Origin: SICU01 sp964408235
GTDB taxonomy: Archaea > Nanobdellota > Nanobdellia > Pacearchaeales > GW2011-AR1
Assembly (NCBI GenBank): GCA_964408235.1
Contig: CAYOYN010000006.1
Coordinates: 1-33,013 of the forward strand
DNA: 33,013 bases
Direction: 5' to 3'
Positions 1-6,011 of the stretch are shown here, piece after piece (position 1 is the stretch's first letter; each line of letters begins with the position of its first letter). Made by a program: the position numbers and the translations under genes. The notes beneath the pieces were generated by a model. The model was given only the letters and a program-made list of their open reading frames with translations, was not told the DNA's origin and did not search any database.

Positions 1-313
1 TCATTTTATCTTTGGCGACCGATAACGCAGCGTATAAATCTTTAGTAGGAACGTGTGAAAGAAAGAACCAGAGAGACTTATTCTCTTTGAGGAATGTTTT
101 ACCTTTTTTGAATATTGCCTGATTTTCTTTGCTGTCTTTTTTCTTGATGGTTTTTAAATAAATAATATAACGCTTCCAATTTTCTTTTTTGCGTAAAATT
201 CTTTCATGTTCTGAGTGGTGAATATCGTCTAGTTGTTTTAGAATAAACCGCCGTTCGTTTTTATCTTGCGGTTTAAGTGTTCTGTTTTGGAGTAGTTGTG
301 CTATTCCTTCCAT
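1..313 (-). CDS. Unknown basic protein, C-terminus cut by window edge
   Basis: The reading frame starts with ATG at 313 and stays open to the left edge, giving 104 visible residues. It is rich in Lys, Arg and Glu (for example NERRFILKQL and KENWKRYIIY) and shows no motif I recognise. A -10-like TATACT lies 6 bases before the ATG, downstream of one copy of the GTTTTCCACAGG element, so the mRNA may be leaderless. It is the last gene of the leftward nuclease cluster visible here and seems to have its own promoter. A nucleic-acid-binding role is only a guess from charge and context. Confidence 0.7.
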   Translation of the reverse strand, partial: MEGIAQLLQNRTLKPQDKNERRFILKQLDDIHHSEHERILRKKENWKRYIIYLKTIKKKDSKENQAIFKKGKTFLKENKSLWFFLSHVPTKDLYAALSVAKDKM

Positions 314-317
314 AACG

Positions 318-356
318 TAAGTATACTACTATTCTTTTATTTGTCCTGTGGAAAAC
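318..356 (-). promoter_or_regulatory. Promoter with DnaA-box-like element (copy 1)
   Basis: On the minus strand GTTTTCCACAGG (356 to 345) is followed, 19 bases later, by TATACT (about 325 to 320) and, 6 bases after that, by the ATG at 313. A poor -35 candidate (AGGACA, 16-base spacer) overlaps the end of the element. The 19-base distance from element to -10 is the same as in the copy at 4890-4901. Promoter activity is inferred. Confidence 0.45.
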
Positions 357-697
357 TACAATCCAATCTCTTGAACATCAGGAACACAACGAACAACATA
401 GTATTCTCCACCAGCTTCCTTGCATTTCTTTTGAAACTCTTTCTGAGCAGGATTTTGTTTTGTGCTTGGTCGTTTAACTTCAAGTCCTATAAAGAAACCG
501 TCCTTGATAACAATAATGTCAGGGACACCATTCATTGCATATTTAGGCATAGAGCGATAGCCACCAGATTTTGCGTCCATGATTGCACCAGTATTTTGTC
601 TCCAAAAGAAGTGTTTTCGCAATGCCAAATAATCACAAATTGCTTTTTGAATATCACGCTCCAATGGTTCTTTTTGTTCAACTAATCTTATTGCCAT
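356..697 (-). CDS. VRR-NUC domain nuclease
   Basis: This 113-residue protein is a stand-alone VRR-NUC domain, a compact PD-(D/E)XK nuclease fold common in phages. Visible motifs are the N-terminal acidic helix with E13, GVPD with D60, the LEVK motif with E73 and K75, and a following Gln-rich stretch (Q81, Q85). Such proteins are thought to act on branched or flapped DNA during replication and recombination; the substrate here is unknown. The start overlaps the end of the HNH-like gene by 20 bases, which suggests translational coupling in one leftward operon. The stop abuts the regulatory element at 345-356. Confidence 0.85.
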   Translation of the reverse strand: MAIRLVEQKEPLERDIQKAICDYLALRKHFFWRQNTGAIMDAKSGGYRSMPKYAMNGVPDIIVIKDGFFIGLEVKRPSTKQNPAQKEFQKKCKEAGGEYYVVRCVPDVQEIGL

Positions 698-1016
698 ATT
701 TAACTCTTAGTCTATTTCTTAATGCTATATAATCTATTGCTTTACTAATTTCTCGTAATTGGTCATCTGTTGCACGTTCCAATGCAATATAAACGTGTTT
801 CTCTCTATTTAGGTCTCCACCTGACTGAAAGCGTCCGACAGCGTGATGGTACTCACATGCGTCCACTATAGCCCAATCCTCTTGCAGTTGCTTGCTTTTC
901 CAAGTAATCGTATGGTCTTTAGTTAAACGACCAGAACAATTACCTTCATCTTTACGGCAACATACAGGTTTTTCCGTTTCCCACTTGTTTTTTAGTTTTT
1001 GCGGTACGTTGTTCAT
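678..1016 (-). CDS. HNH-like zinc-finger endonuclease
   Basis: The 112-residue protein has clustered metal ligands in HNH-like order: C19, C20 and C27, then D34-H35 in the motif KDHTITW, then C54 with H57 and H58 in CEYHH. This matches a small HNH or NinG-like recombination nuclease, in which the DH pair begins the beta-beta-alpha-metal fold and the later Cys/His residues bind zinc. It lies directly before the VRR-NUC gene and overlaps it, so the two probably work in the same DNA-processing step. The assignment rests on the motif pattern only; a zinc-binding non-nuclease cannot be excluded. Confidence 0.6.
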   Translation of the reverse strand: MNNVPQKLKNKWETEKPVCCRKDEGNCSGRLTKDHTITWKSKQLQEDWAIVDACEYHHAVGRFQSGGDLNREKHVYIALERATDDQLREISKAIDYIALRNRLRVKYGNKIS

Positions 1017-1248
1017 TATCTATGATTTTACTATCCCAATAACCATTACCCTCTTTTGGATTATGAAAAATAATCTTTGAAATATCCCAGCAATGCAATT
1101 CTGCTTTTTTCTTTAAACAACTAAGTATACGTTCTCCAATTTCCTGTTTTTCTTTATTCCACTTACAAGATGGTTCAGAATTATAAAGCCCAAAGAACAA
1201 CCAAGATGGTAACTCAATCTTTTCTTCTTTTTGTTTTTCTACTTGCAT
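952..1248 (-). CDS. Unknown protein in nuclease operon
   Basis: The 98-residue reading frame is charged at both ends (KQKEEKIELP; NEQRTAKTKK) with aromatic residues in the middle (PSWLFFGLYN). No family is recognised. It overlaps the following HNH-like gene by 65 bases, an unusually long overlap, and its start overlaps the end of the HTH gene by 10 bases, so it is embedded in a tightly packed operon. The long overlap means its C-terminal 20 residues are constrained by the start of the HNH gene; the true stop could differ if there is a sequence error. Confidence 0.6.
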   Translation of the reverse strand: MQVEKQKEEKIELPSWLFFGLYNSEPSCKWNKEKQEIGERILSCLKKKAELHCWDISKIIFHNPKEGNGYWDSKIIDNEQRTAKTKKQVGNGKTCMLP

Positions 1249-1481
1249 GGATTCTTAATATGATAAGGACTACTAAGTTTCATTTCACAATTCGGACATA
1301 AAGCTGGTTTAATTCTTTTTAAAAGCTTAAACTTTTTGCTTAATTGATAGCGTATTGATGTTCTATCTACCTTAAAATATTCAGCAAGTTTCAAGATAGA
1401 CATACCTTTTCCAGAATCATATAAACTAAATAACTTTGCAAGTTTGTCTTTGTTTTGAAAAATTCTTTCGTATGTTCTCAT
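1239..1481 (-). CDS. HTH protein with C-terminal zinc-ribbon-like cysteines
   Basis: In this 80-residue protein, residues about 24-50 (SILKLAEYFKVDRTSIRYQL) form a clear helix-turn-helix of the resolvase/sigma-like type. The C-terminal part carries CPNC and a final Cys in IKNPCK, a likely metal site. The N-terminus (YERIFQNKDKLAKLFSLYD) resembles recruitment helices of phage DNA-binding proteins. It overlaps the upstream metallopeptidase gene by 4 bases (ATGA-type junction). It may be a transcriptional regulator or a DNA-targeting cofactor for the neighbouring nucleases; the sequence does not decide between these. Confidence 0.65.
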   Translation of the reverse strand: MRTYERIFQNKDKLAKLFSLYDSGKGMSILKLAEYFKVDRTSIRYQLSKKFKLLKRIKPALCPNCEMKLSSPYHIKNPCK

Positions 1482-1768
1482 TTAAGTAAATTATTATCTA
1501 CTAAAAATTGATAAATTTGTTCCGATAATGAATCTAAAAATTCATGATTCATTGTTGTGTTCATAGCATGTATCGCTTCATGTATAAACGTAACTTCCTG
1601 TGCTTCTTTAGAAAGGTCTTTACCTATGTAAATTACATTACCTTGTTTTTTTGTATTAAATTGCTCACCATCTGCACCACCTCTGTCATGCCAATAGTCT
1701 GTAATAATTACCTTATATATTATTCCACCTATCTTAATCGTTTTTGGAATTTTCATTGGGTTCCTCAT
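1478..1768 (-). CDS. Putative zinc metallopeptidase (HExxH)
   Basis: The 96-residue protein carries HEAIH at residues 63-67, the zinc-binding HExxH motif, and a downstream Glu (E83 in SEQIYQFL) placed as in ImmA/IrrE-like and related phage metallopeptidases. The N-terminal part (KIPKTIKIGGIIYKV) and the end (DNNLL) are typical of this small phage family. The usual proposal is cleavage of a repressor or host regulator, but the target is not known. Two starts are possible: the ATG at 1768 or the ATG four codons later at 1756, which gives MKIPKTIKIGG and fits the family better. It overlaps the 57-residue gene upstream. Confidence 0.75.
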   Translation of the reverse strand: MRNPMKIPKTIKIGGIIYKVIITDYWHDRGGADGEQFNTKKQGNVIYIGKDLSKEAQEVTFIHEAIHAMNTTMNHEFLDSLSEQIYQFLVDNNLLK

Positions 1769-1907
1769 AGAGCAAGCTCATATTATCACGATGCTTAATT
1801 TTATCCCAGTAGTCATCTTTTTCTTCTTGTGGAATATACATAAGAGCATTTCGGTGTTGTGCCATTTTTAGTAAATTCTCTGCAAATTGTTTTTTAGAGA
1901 GTTTCAT
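1734..1907 (-). CDS. Small unknown protein (57 aa)
   Basis: This frame encodes MKLSKKQFAENLLKMAQHRN and continues to a charged, helical C-terminus ending in NENSKND. The start codon overlaps the stop of the metallophosphoesterase gene in an ATGA junction at 1904-1907, a strong sign of translational coupling. The 3' end overlaps the metallopeptidase gene by 35 bases. No family is recognised. Its composition suggests a small soluble helical protein. Confidence 0.55.
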   Translation of the reverse strand: MKLSKKQFAENLLKMAQHRNALMYIPQEEKDDYWDKIKHRDNMSLLYEEPNENSKND

Positions 1908-3082
1908 GTGAAATGGTGCATTATTCTAGCAATTTGTCCTTGTTCTTTTTGGTGTAGAAAAGCATAAATTGATTGTGGTGCTAAGTAACCATTGCGGTCA
2001 TGCCAACCGTCTGTACTTGATACGGCTCTAAGGTATTCAATCGTACCACCAATATAGTCCTTTCCATCAGCATACTTAATCTTATTGTAATGATGTCTAT
2101 GGTGAAGATACCAATAACGATAATCAGTTTCTACCCACTTCTGCTTACTTTCGTGAGCCATTATATTCATTAAGTCAGCTTCCTTTGCTCCGTCTCCGTG
2201 CGAGAACCCCAAGAGATTTTTGCCATACTGATAATACTTGCGGTGCTTGATTGAAACGTCAAATGAAACTGAACTATTTTTATGGTAATAGGCTTCGATA
2301 CTTTGAGCTAGATAGAATCCAGACTGCACATCGTGATTACTTGGGCAATGAACAACATGGACTGGTGCGACACTACAAAGAGTATCAATCACATCAATAT
2401 ATAGAGCATGAGCTTTCTGATAGTTTTGGAACCACTTACCATCAGTGTCCTGTGGTGTCCCTTTGGTCGTTGTCCCATATGTTGTGTCCGTATGAAGTAT
2501 GTCGTTACCAATAACAAGTATAATTTTCTCTATAGGAAATCCCTGTGTCTTTTGTATAAGGACATTGATACCGTCCTTTACACGATTGATTGCAGTCTGT
2601 ACGTTATATGTTTCTCCTGTCTCTGAATCTATCGCTAATTTACCGATATGAACATCAGCAGGGTCTATAATAAGTAAATGTGGGTCACTAACTTTTTTAT
2701 ATTGAAATGCCTTATAGATAGGTGCTTTTTTCTTTATTGATTCTAGCCATTCATTTTTTAAGTTCTCAAGATTTTCAATATCTTGTGGATTTTTAACAAA
2801 AATACTGGCTTCTGATGTTTTAAGCCAGCCATATTCCCACTTATGAGGTAATCCGTTCTCTTTCATCTTCTCTTCAAATATAGAAGTTCCTTGGATTACT
2901 TGTTCACTTTTAGTCATTAAAGAACTTTTTGCAGGTAACTCTAATTTTTGAGAAAGTTTCCGTACATTTGCTTCACTCATTTTAAGAGTTCTAGCAATTT
3001 CGCTATTCGACATTCTAAAATAATTATCTTTTATAAATTGTCTAGCTATAGTGTTTTTTTTCACATAATTATTATCCCACAC
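1904..3082 (-). CDS. Calcineurin-like metallophosphoesterase with N-terminal HTH
   Basis: The 392-residue protein (GTG start as drawn) begins with a helix-turn-helix (MSNSEIARTLKMSEANVRKL, residues 24-43) and then shows the full metallophosphoesterase motif series: D143-x-H145 in PADVHIGK, GND at 192-194, SNHD at 248-251, H295 in GFSHGDG and the histidine cluster HHRHH at 327-331. Such phage enzymes are two-metal phosphodiesterases or nucleases; a DNA substrate is suggested by the HTH. The start is uncertain. GTG at 3082 lies upstream of the GATAAT -10 candidate, while the in-frame GTG at 3064 lies 6 bases after it and would be leaderless. It heads the leftward nuclease operon. Confidence 0.85.
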   Translation of the reverse strand: MWDNNYVKKNTIARQFIKDNYFRMSNSEIARTLKMSEANVRKLSQKLELPAKSSLMTKSEQVIQGTSIFEEKMKENGLPHKWEYGWLKTSEASIFVKNPQDIENLENLKNEWLESIKKKAPIYKAFQYKKVSDPHLLIIDPADVHIGKLAIDSETGETYNVQTAINRVKDGINVLIQKTQGFPIEKIILVIGNDILHTDTTYGTTTKGTPQDTDGKWFQNYQKAHALYIDVIDTLCSVAPVHVVHCPSNHDVQSGFYLAQSIEAYYHKNSSVSFDVSIKHRKYYQYGKNLLGFSHGDGAKEADLMNIMAHESKQKWVETDYRYWYLHHRHHYNKIKYADGKDYIGGTIEYLRAVSSTDGWHDRNGYLAPQSIYAFLHQKEQGQIARIMHHFT

Positions 3083-3120
3083 TTATGTTCTAATATGCAA
3101 TATACAAGGCTGTGGAAAAC
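3071..3120 (-). promoter_or_regulatory. Promoter with DnaA-box-like element (copy 2)
   Basis: On the minus strand GTTTTCCACAGC (3120-3109) is followed by TTGCAT (3100-3095), an 18-base spacer and GATAAT (3076-3071). TTGCAT is the same -35 hexamer found next to the copies at 29040 and 31958. The in-frame GTG of the phosphoesterase at 3064 lies 6 bases after the -10 box. Confidence 0.5.
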
Positions 3121-3130
3121 TTTATAAAAC

Positions 3131-3149
3131 AAAAACCCCGTGAGGGGTC
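3131..3149 (-). terminator. Rho-independent terminator
   Basis: On the minus strand ACCCC, loop TCAC and GGGGT form a 5-bp GC-rich stem followed by a run of five T and a further T-rich stretch. It ends leftward transcripts that start in the 3240-3260 control region, just before the promoter of the phosphoesterase operon. Confidence 0.8.
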
Positions 3150-3246
3150 TAATGTTTCGTCTAAGAATTTTATGTAAAATTTTTGATACGATTAGGATTA
3201 TTAGAGAAAGAACAGTAATGCCATCTAGACGAGTAGACGACTATTA
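3131..3246 (-). ncRNA. Candidate short leader or small RNA
   Basis: An extended -10 box TGGTATAAT on the minus strand (TATAAT at 3257-3252) would start a transcript near 3246 that ends at the terminator at 3131-3149, about 110 bases with no convincing reading frame. Inside it, TCGTCTAGA (3232-3224) can pair with TCTTAGACGA (3166-3157) with one bulge, closing a large loop. A second TCGTCTA at 3240-3234 could compete for the same partner. Both the promoter and the RNA are inferred; it may equally be an attenuated leader of the downstream operon. Confidence 0.3.
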
Positions 3247-3247
3247 C

Positions 3248-3300
3248 TATAATTATACCACCTGTTGATAACTTTCTACAAATAAAGTTGTATAATTATA
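3248..3300. promoter_or_regulatory. Divergent control region with two TATAATTATA palindromes
   Basis: The palindrome TATAATTATA occurs at 3248-3257 and again at 3291-3300, 43 bases apart, about four helical turns. Between them lies CCTGTTGATAAC (3261-3272), a two-mismatch copy of the DnaA-box-like element. The left palindrome supplies an extended -10 for the minus strand. The right one supplies a -10 for the plus-strand gene at 3369, although its best -35 (TTGATA, 3265-3270) is 20 bases away. The layout resembles a two-way promoter switch. Confidence 0.4.
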
Positions 3301-3368
3301 GAGAGACTTCTTTAACACGCCCCACTTAGTATCGGTACATATACCTAACTGATAGCTAATAGTCTTCA

Positions 3369-3776
3369 ATGTACAGTGAGGGCACTAAATTAATTACTAT
3401 GGAAACAAACAAAACGCACATCACGATATGCAGGATTGCGTATTGTGAAGAATGTTACAAACAACACAAACCATCAAAACAAGATTTATTTGTTACGATA
3501 GGTCGCAAACATCAAAAGTATCAAGTACGACAAGTTACACAATACGGACAACGTGGTTTTACTCCTCATATAATGACTATTACAGACATTAAAAGTAAGA
3601 TGGTCACTTATACTTCATATTGTGGAATACATGAATGTGGTTGTAACTGCAATTGGAAAGAAGAGACTGAGAAGTTTCTAATTACACCAATAAAGTACAC
3701 AACATATACTGTTACTACCGCTGCATGGAACGCCATGCTTTTATACAAAGATGATGAAGATTTTTTCCTCGACTAA
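3369..3776 (+). CDS. Unknown Cys/His-rich protein on the rightward strand
   Basis: This 135-residue protein is one of the few genes on the plus strand. It has two clusters of potential metal ligands: CRIAYCEECYKQH near the N-terminus and CGIHECGCNC in the second half; the rest is beta-prone and rich in Thr, Tyr and Lys. A start at the second Met (3399, giving METNKTHITIC) is also possible. It is expressed from the divergent control region, away from all neighbours, a position often taken by regulators or superinfection-exclusion genes. No family is recognised, and zinc binding is inferred from the Cys pattern. Confidence 0.7.
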   Translation: MYSEGTKLITMETNKTHITICRIAYCEECYKQHKPSKQDLFVTIGRKHQKYQVRQVTQYGQRGFTPHIMTITDIKSKMVTYTSYCGIHECGCNCNWKEETEKFLITPIKYTTYTVTTAAWNAMLLYKDDEDFFLD

Positions 3777-3879
3777 ATCTGTATCTATGGTTACGCTGTT
3801 TTTTCTTACTGTCGCTATTCCGTTTCTAGTACGAAAGTATAAAGAATGGAAAGCAAAACATAAACCGCCACCCAATTAA
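3751..3879 (+). CDS. Small single-span membrane protein (42 aa)
   Basis: The frame starts with ATGATG at 3751, inside the end of the preceding gene in another frame, and ends at 3879 in the loop of the terminator. The protein has a short polar N-terminus, one hydrophobic segment (VTLFFLTVAIPFLV, residues about 14-27) and a basic, proline-ending tail (KYKEWKAKHKPPPN). This is the form of a small inner-membrane protein, perhaps a spanin-like, holin-like or exclusion peptide. The 26-base overlap with the upstream gene and the shared terminator suggest one two-gene rightward operon. Confidence 0.55.
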   Translation: MMKIFSSTKSVSMVTLFFLTVAIPFLVRKYKEWKAKHKPPPN

Positions 3880-3898
3880 GGATGGCGGTCTTTTATTT
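3865..3898. terminator. Bidirectional terminator between convergent genes
   Basis: CCGCCA (3865-3870) pairs with TGGCGG (3883-3888), with two further C-G pairs inside one mismatch. It is followed by a T-run on the plus strand (TCTTTTATTT) and preceded by an A-rich run that gives T's on the minus strand. It ends the rightward pair at 3369-3879 and probably the leftward lysozyme transcript, whose stop is at 3893. Confidence 0.8.
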
Positions 3899-4339
3899 AC
3901 AATATACGGTAATCCAACGATGCTCACGATTAGAATAGAACGTATATACACCACCATTCATAATCGCTCGGTATGTCGTCCATTCGTTTCCATGACCATG
4001 AGTGATTGCCCAAGCAGCAACTTTGATTTGGTCTGATTTAGAGTTTATATCTAAATCTTCTCCCATTTCCTTGGTAAATCTTTTCCAAGTATCTTTCCAA
4101 ATTTGCATTGTGCCGTGTGCATTACCACCATCACCTTTAACGTCCTGACGACCGCCACTTTCGCAAAAATTCATACTACCCAAGATTTTACTTGAGGCTC
4201 CATAATATTTTGCATGATACTCAATTAACTCCTGTGTTGTGTACTCGTTAATTCCACGGTTAGGAGCTTGAGCTATTGAAGCACTAGGACTATATGATAG
4301 GAATATAATCGCTAATACTATTATTGATGTTCTTAACAT
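3893..4339 (-). CDS. Secreted SLT-like lysozyme / lytic transglycosylase
   Basis: The 148-residue protein has a signal peptide (hydrophobic core IIVLAIIFLS; AxA-type cleavage site in SIAQA near residue 25) and then a lysozyme-like SLT domain. The ESGG motif with catalytic E60 is followed by GTMQIWKDTW (residues 76-85), matching the ES-GG ... G-MQ signature of lytic transglycosylases. It should cleave the glycan strands of peptidoglycan after export. It lies last in the lysis block, after a small membrane protein. Secretion by its own signal peptide means it would not need a large-hole holin. A stem-loop carrying the only good ribosome-binding-site-like sequence I saw lies just before its ATG. 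Confidence 0.85.
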   Translation of the reverse strand: MLRTSIIVLAIIFLSYSPSASIAQAPNRGINEYTTQELIEYHAKYYGASSKILGSMNFCESGGRQDVKGDGGNAHGTMQIWKDTWKRFTKEMGEDLDINSKSDQIKVAAWAITHGHGNEWTTYRAIMNGGVYTFYSNREHRWITVYCK

Positions 4340-4341
4340 AA

Positions 4342-4365
4342 TATGGGTTTAAAGCCTCCCATATG
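4342..4365 (-). promoter_or_regulatory. Stem-loop before lysozyme start
   Basis: On the minus strand ATATGGG (4365-4359) and CCCATAT (4348-4342) form a perfect 7-bp stem with a 10-base loop, ending 2 bases before the ATG at 4339. The left arm and loop contain GGGAGG, a good Shine-Dalgarno match but 16 bases from the ATG when unfolded. It may control translation of the lysozyme or be a protein-binding operator. Confidence 0.5.
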
Positions 4366-4376
4366 GCTTGTATAAA

Positions 4377-4613
4377 CTATTTCTTAAGAAGAAAAGCGTA
4401 TACAGTACTTGATGTTACAAGAATTGATACAAATGATTCTATAAAACCAAATGTTGTTGCGAGGTAGTAAACACCACCCATAATAAGTGCAACTAAAACT
4501 GTAATTAGTTTTGTTTTAAGAGACTTCGTACCAAATACCTCTTTTAAAAACTGAACAAGAACTGAGCTAAAAGCTCCTACAACTGCGAGAGACAATATTG
4601 TTGTTATATCCAT
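4377..4613 (-). CDS. Small membrane protein, holin candidate
   Basis: The 78-residue protein has two or three hydrophobic segments: residues about 6-24 (ILSLAVVGAFSSVLVQFL), 36-56 (LITVLVALIMGGVYYLATTF) and 58-75 (ESFVSILVTSSTVYAFLL). Short basic stretches lie between them (KSLKTK) and at the end (LLKK). Size, topology and position directly before the secreted lysozyme fit a small holin or pinholin. The 161-residue protein at 6012 is a better match to a known holin family, so this one may be a second holin or an antiholin. Function is inferred. Confidence 0.65.
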   Translation of the reverse strand: MDITTILSLAVVGAFSSVLVQFLKEVFGTKSLKTKLITVLVALIMGGVYYLATTFGFIESFVSILVTSSTVYAFLLKK

Positions 4614-4671
4614 ATAAATATAGAGCCATGTGGGAATTATAGTAATTGAGACCCCAAGCCCTATTTGTTAA

Positions 4672-4857
4672 TTATAGCACCTTTTTGTGTTCTTTTTTCA
4701 AAGTTTTCCACAATTTCTCTTGTTTAGTAAGAGTATCTTTATCAACTTCAAAAATACAAATATCACATAACTTATATTCATAAAGTGTTTCAATTCCACA
4801 TTTTTCACAATTAGACATAAATAATACCATATCATTTTCTTTATATTCTTTCGGCAT
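4672..4857 (-). CDS. Small zinc-ribbon-like protein (61 aa)
   Basis: CEKCG and CDIC form a four-cysteine zinc-ribbon-like site near the middle of this protein, followed by a Lys-rich helical tail (KLWKTLKKEHKKVL). The frame is open further upstream to 4920, but that part covers the regulatory element at 4890-4901, so I chose the ATG at 4857. It lies 7 bases after a TAGACT -10 box preceded by TG (extended -10). Starts at 4830 or 4818 are also possible. It lies between the peptidase-type endolysin and the holin candidate. Its role is unknown; a small regulator of the lysis genes is possible. Confidence 0.5.
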   Translation of the reverse strand: MPKEYKENDMVLFMSNCEKCGIETLYEYKLCDICIFEVDKDTLTKQEKLWKTLKKEHKKVL

Positions 4858-4864
4858 AGATAAA

Positions 4865-4901
4865 AGTCTAGCACATAAAATAAATAATGCCTGTGGAAAA
4901 C
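4865..4901 (-). promoter_or_regulatory. Promoter with DnaA-box-like element (copy 4)
   Basis: On the minus strand GTTTTCCACAGG (4901-4890) is followed 19 bases later by TGCTAGACT, an extended -10 (TAGACT at 4870-4865). The ATG of the zinc-ribbon gene comes 7 bases after it. The 19-base spacing equals that of copy 1. A run of seven G lies just upstream of the element. Confidence 0.45.
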
Positions 4902-4976
4902 AAAATCCCCCCCAAATCAAAAGTTGGTAGGAGATTGAGTAGATAGCTATTTAACGGTTCATGTTACCGTGTATAA

Positions 4977-5006
4977 AGTATAGCATAACCTGTGGAAAAC
5001 TGCTAA
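4977..5006 (-). promoter_or_regulatory. Promoter with element in its spacer (copy 5)
   Basis: On the minus strand TTAGCA (5006-5001), an 18-base spacer and TATACT (4982-4977) preceded by TGC form a fair promoter. The whole element GTTTTCCACAGG (5000-4989) fills most of the spacer, where a bound protein would more likely repress than activate. A 5-bp inverted repeat ACGGT/ACCGT (4954-4970) lies at the expected start of the RNA. Confidence 0.4.
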
Positions 5007-6010
5007 CTATATAGCTCATTAAGTTTTTTTCTAGTATAAGTAAGTACCTTACCATTTGCCTGTGAAAGTCCTGCTGGTTTCAAAATGTCATCTTTATATT
5101 TCAACTGAAATGCCATAACTGCACGAAGAGTAAACGTACCAAAGTAGCCAGTATTAAGACCATTCTTGAGCAATCCTTGGTCTATAAGACATTCTTGCAA
5201 TGCTTTTACTTCATCTCCTTTGTCTCCATAAACCATGTTTACATTAAAAATATGTTTTGGTTTTTCAACTGTAACATCTGGAACAACTGCAAGAATTGCC
5301 CAACATCTTTGTCGTAAAAACGATTCAGTTAGTATTCTTTGACCTTTTCCATCAATAGTACTGAAAGCATTACATGAATCATCAATAGCAGCTGATTTTT
5401 CTCCATTGTGAAGTAAATAGTTCTTTGAGTGTGATACAACAAAGTGTGAAAATGTTGGCTTATTCCCATTATAAGCTGGTATTTGTTGCCATTCTTCTCC
5501 ATTTGAACCAATACCAAATATAACAGCATGACCTTTTTCAAGTGCAGCTGCAATTAAATCCATATCTATTGGTAGTGGGTAATATGCTGAAATACCATAT
5601 GGACGTAAGTCTGGAATAGGTGCAGCGTTCATTTGCTCCTCAGTCATAAATTGAGATGGGCATAGAGCTTCTGTTGTTGTTTTGGCGTTCTTGCCAACCT
5701 CACCAATATTCTGAATAAACATACCCTCATTAGGGAAATTAGAGCGGAAATGATATGGTGGCGTAGCTGACATCACAATTCCACCATTGAACGCTTCTAG
5801 AGCCTTTGCAAGCGATTGAGCACCACAAGAAGATGAAGTAATCTGCTTACGAAGAGACAAAACAACCAACGGTTTATTATCAATCCATGCTGGCGTAGTA
5901 ATAGCACCTCCAAGAAATTCTTGGTGTGGATAGTCTTTTGCTTTTTCCTCTGGTGTTCTAGTATCTTCTGCAACTGCCCAAATACCAGTTAATTCGTCTT
6001 TGTGTTCCAT
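5003..6010 (-). CDS. Papain-like peptidase with C-terminal peptidoglycan-binding domain
   Basis: The 335-residue protein has two parts. Residues about 40-245 look like a papain-fold cysteine peptidase: C62 in SSSCGAQSLAKAL begins the catalytic helix, H189 or H194 in FSHFVVSHSKNYLL is the likely histidine, and D210/D211 follow. Residues about 258-335 form a PG_binding_1 domain (GDKGDEVKALQECL, then TGYFGTFTLRAVMAFQ). The inserted KPAGLSQANGKVLTYTRKKL version of this domain resembles domains I recall from Parcubacteria. It has no signal peptide. The lysis-block position suggests a peptidoglycan-cleaving endolysin released by the holin; a virion-borne peptidase is an alternative. Confidence 0.75.
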   Translation of the reverse strand: MEHKDELTGIWAVAEDTRTPEEKAKDYPHQEFLGGAITTPAWIDNKPLVVLSLRKQITSSSCGAQSLAKALEAFNGGIVMSATPPYHFRSNFPNEGMFIQNIGEVGKNAKTTTEALCPSQFMTEEQMNAAPIPDLRPYGISAYYPLPIDMDLIAAALEKGHAVIFGIGSNGEEWQQIPAYNGNKPTFSHFVVSHSKNYLLHNGEKSAAIDDSCNAFSTIDGKGQRILTESFLRQRCWAILAVVPDVTVEKPKHIFNVNMVYGDKGDEVKALQECLIDQGLLKNGLNTGYFGTFTLRAVMAFQLKYKDDILKPAGLSQANGKVLTYTRKKLNELYS

Positions 6011-6011
6011 A

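Noticed and set aside
296..685. Plus-strand frame of 129 aa
   Set aside because: Antisense shadow of the VRR-NUC gene; composition is not protein-like.
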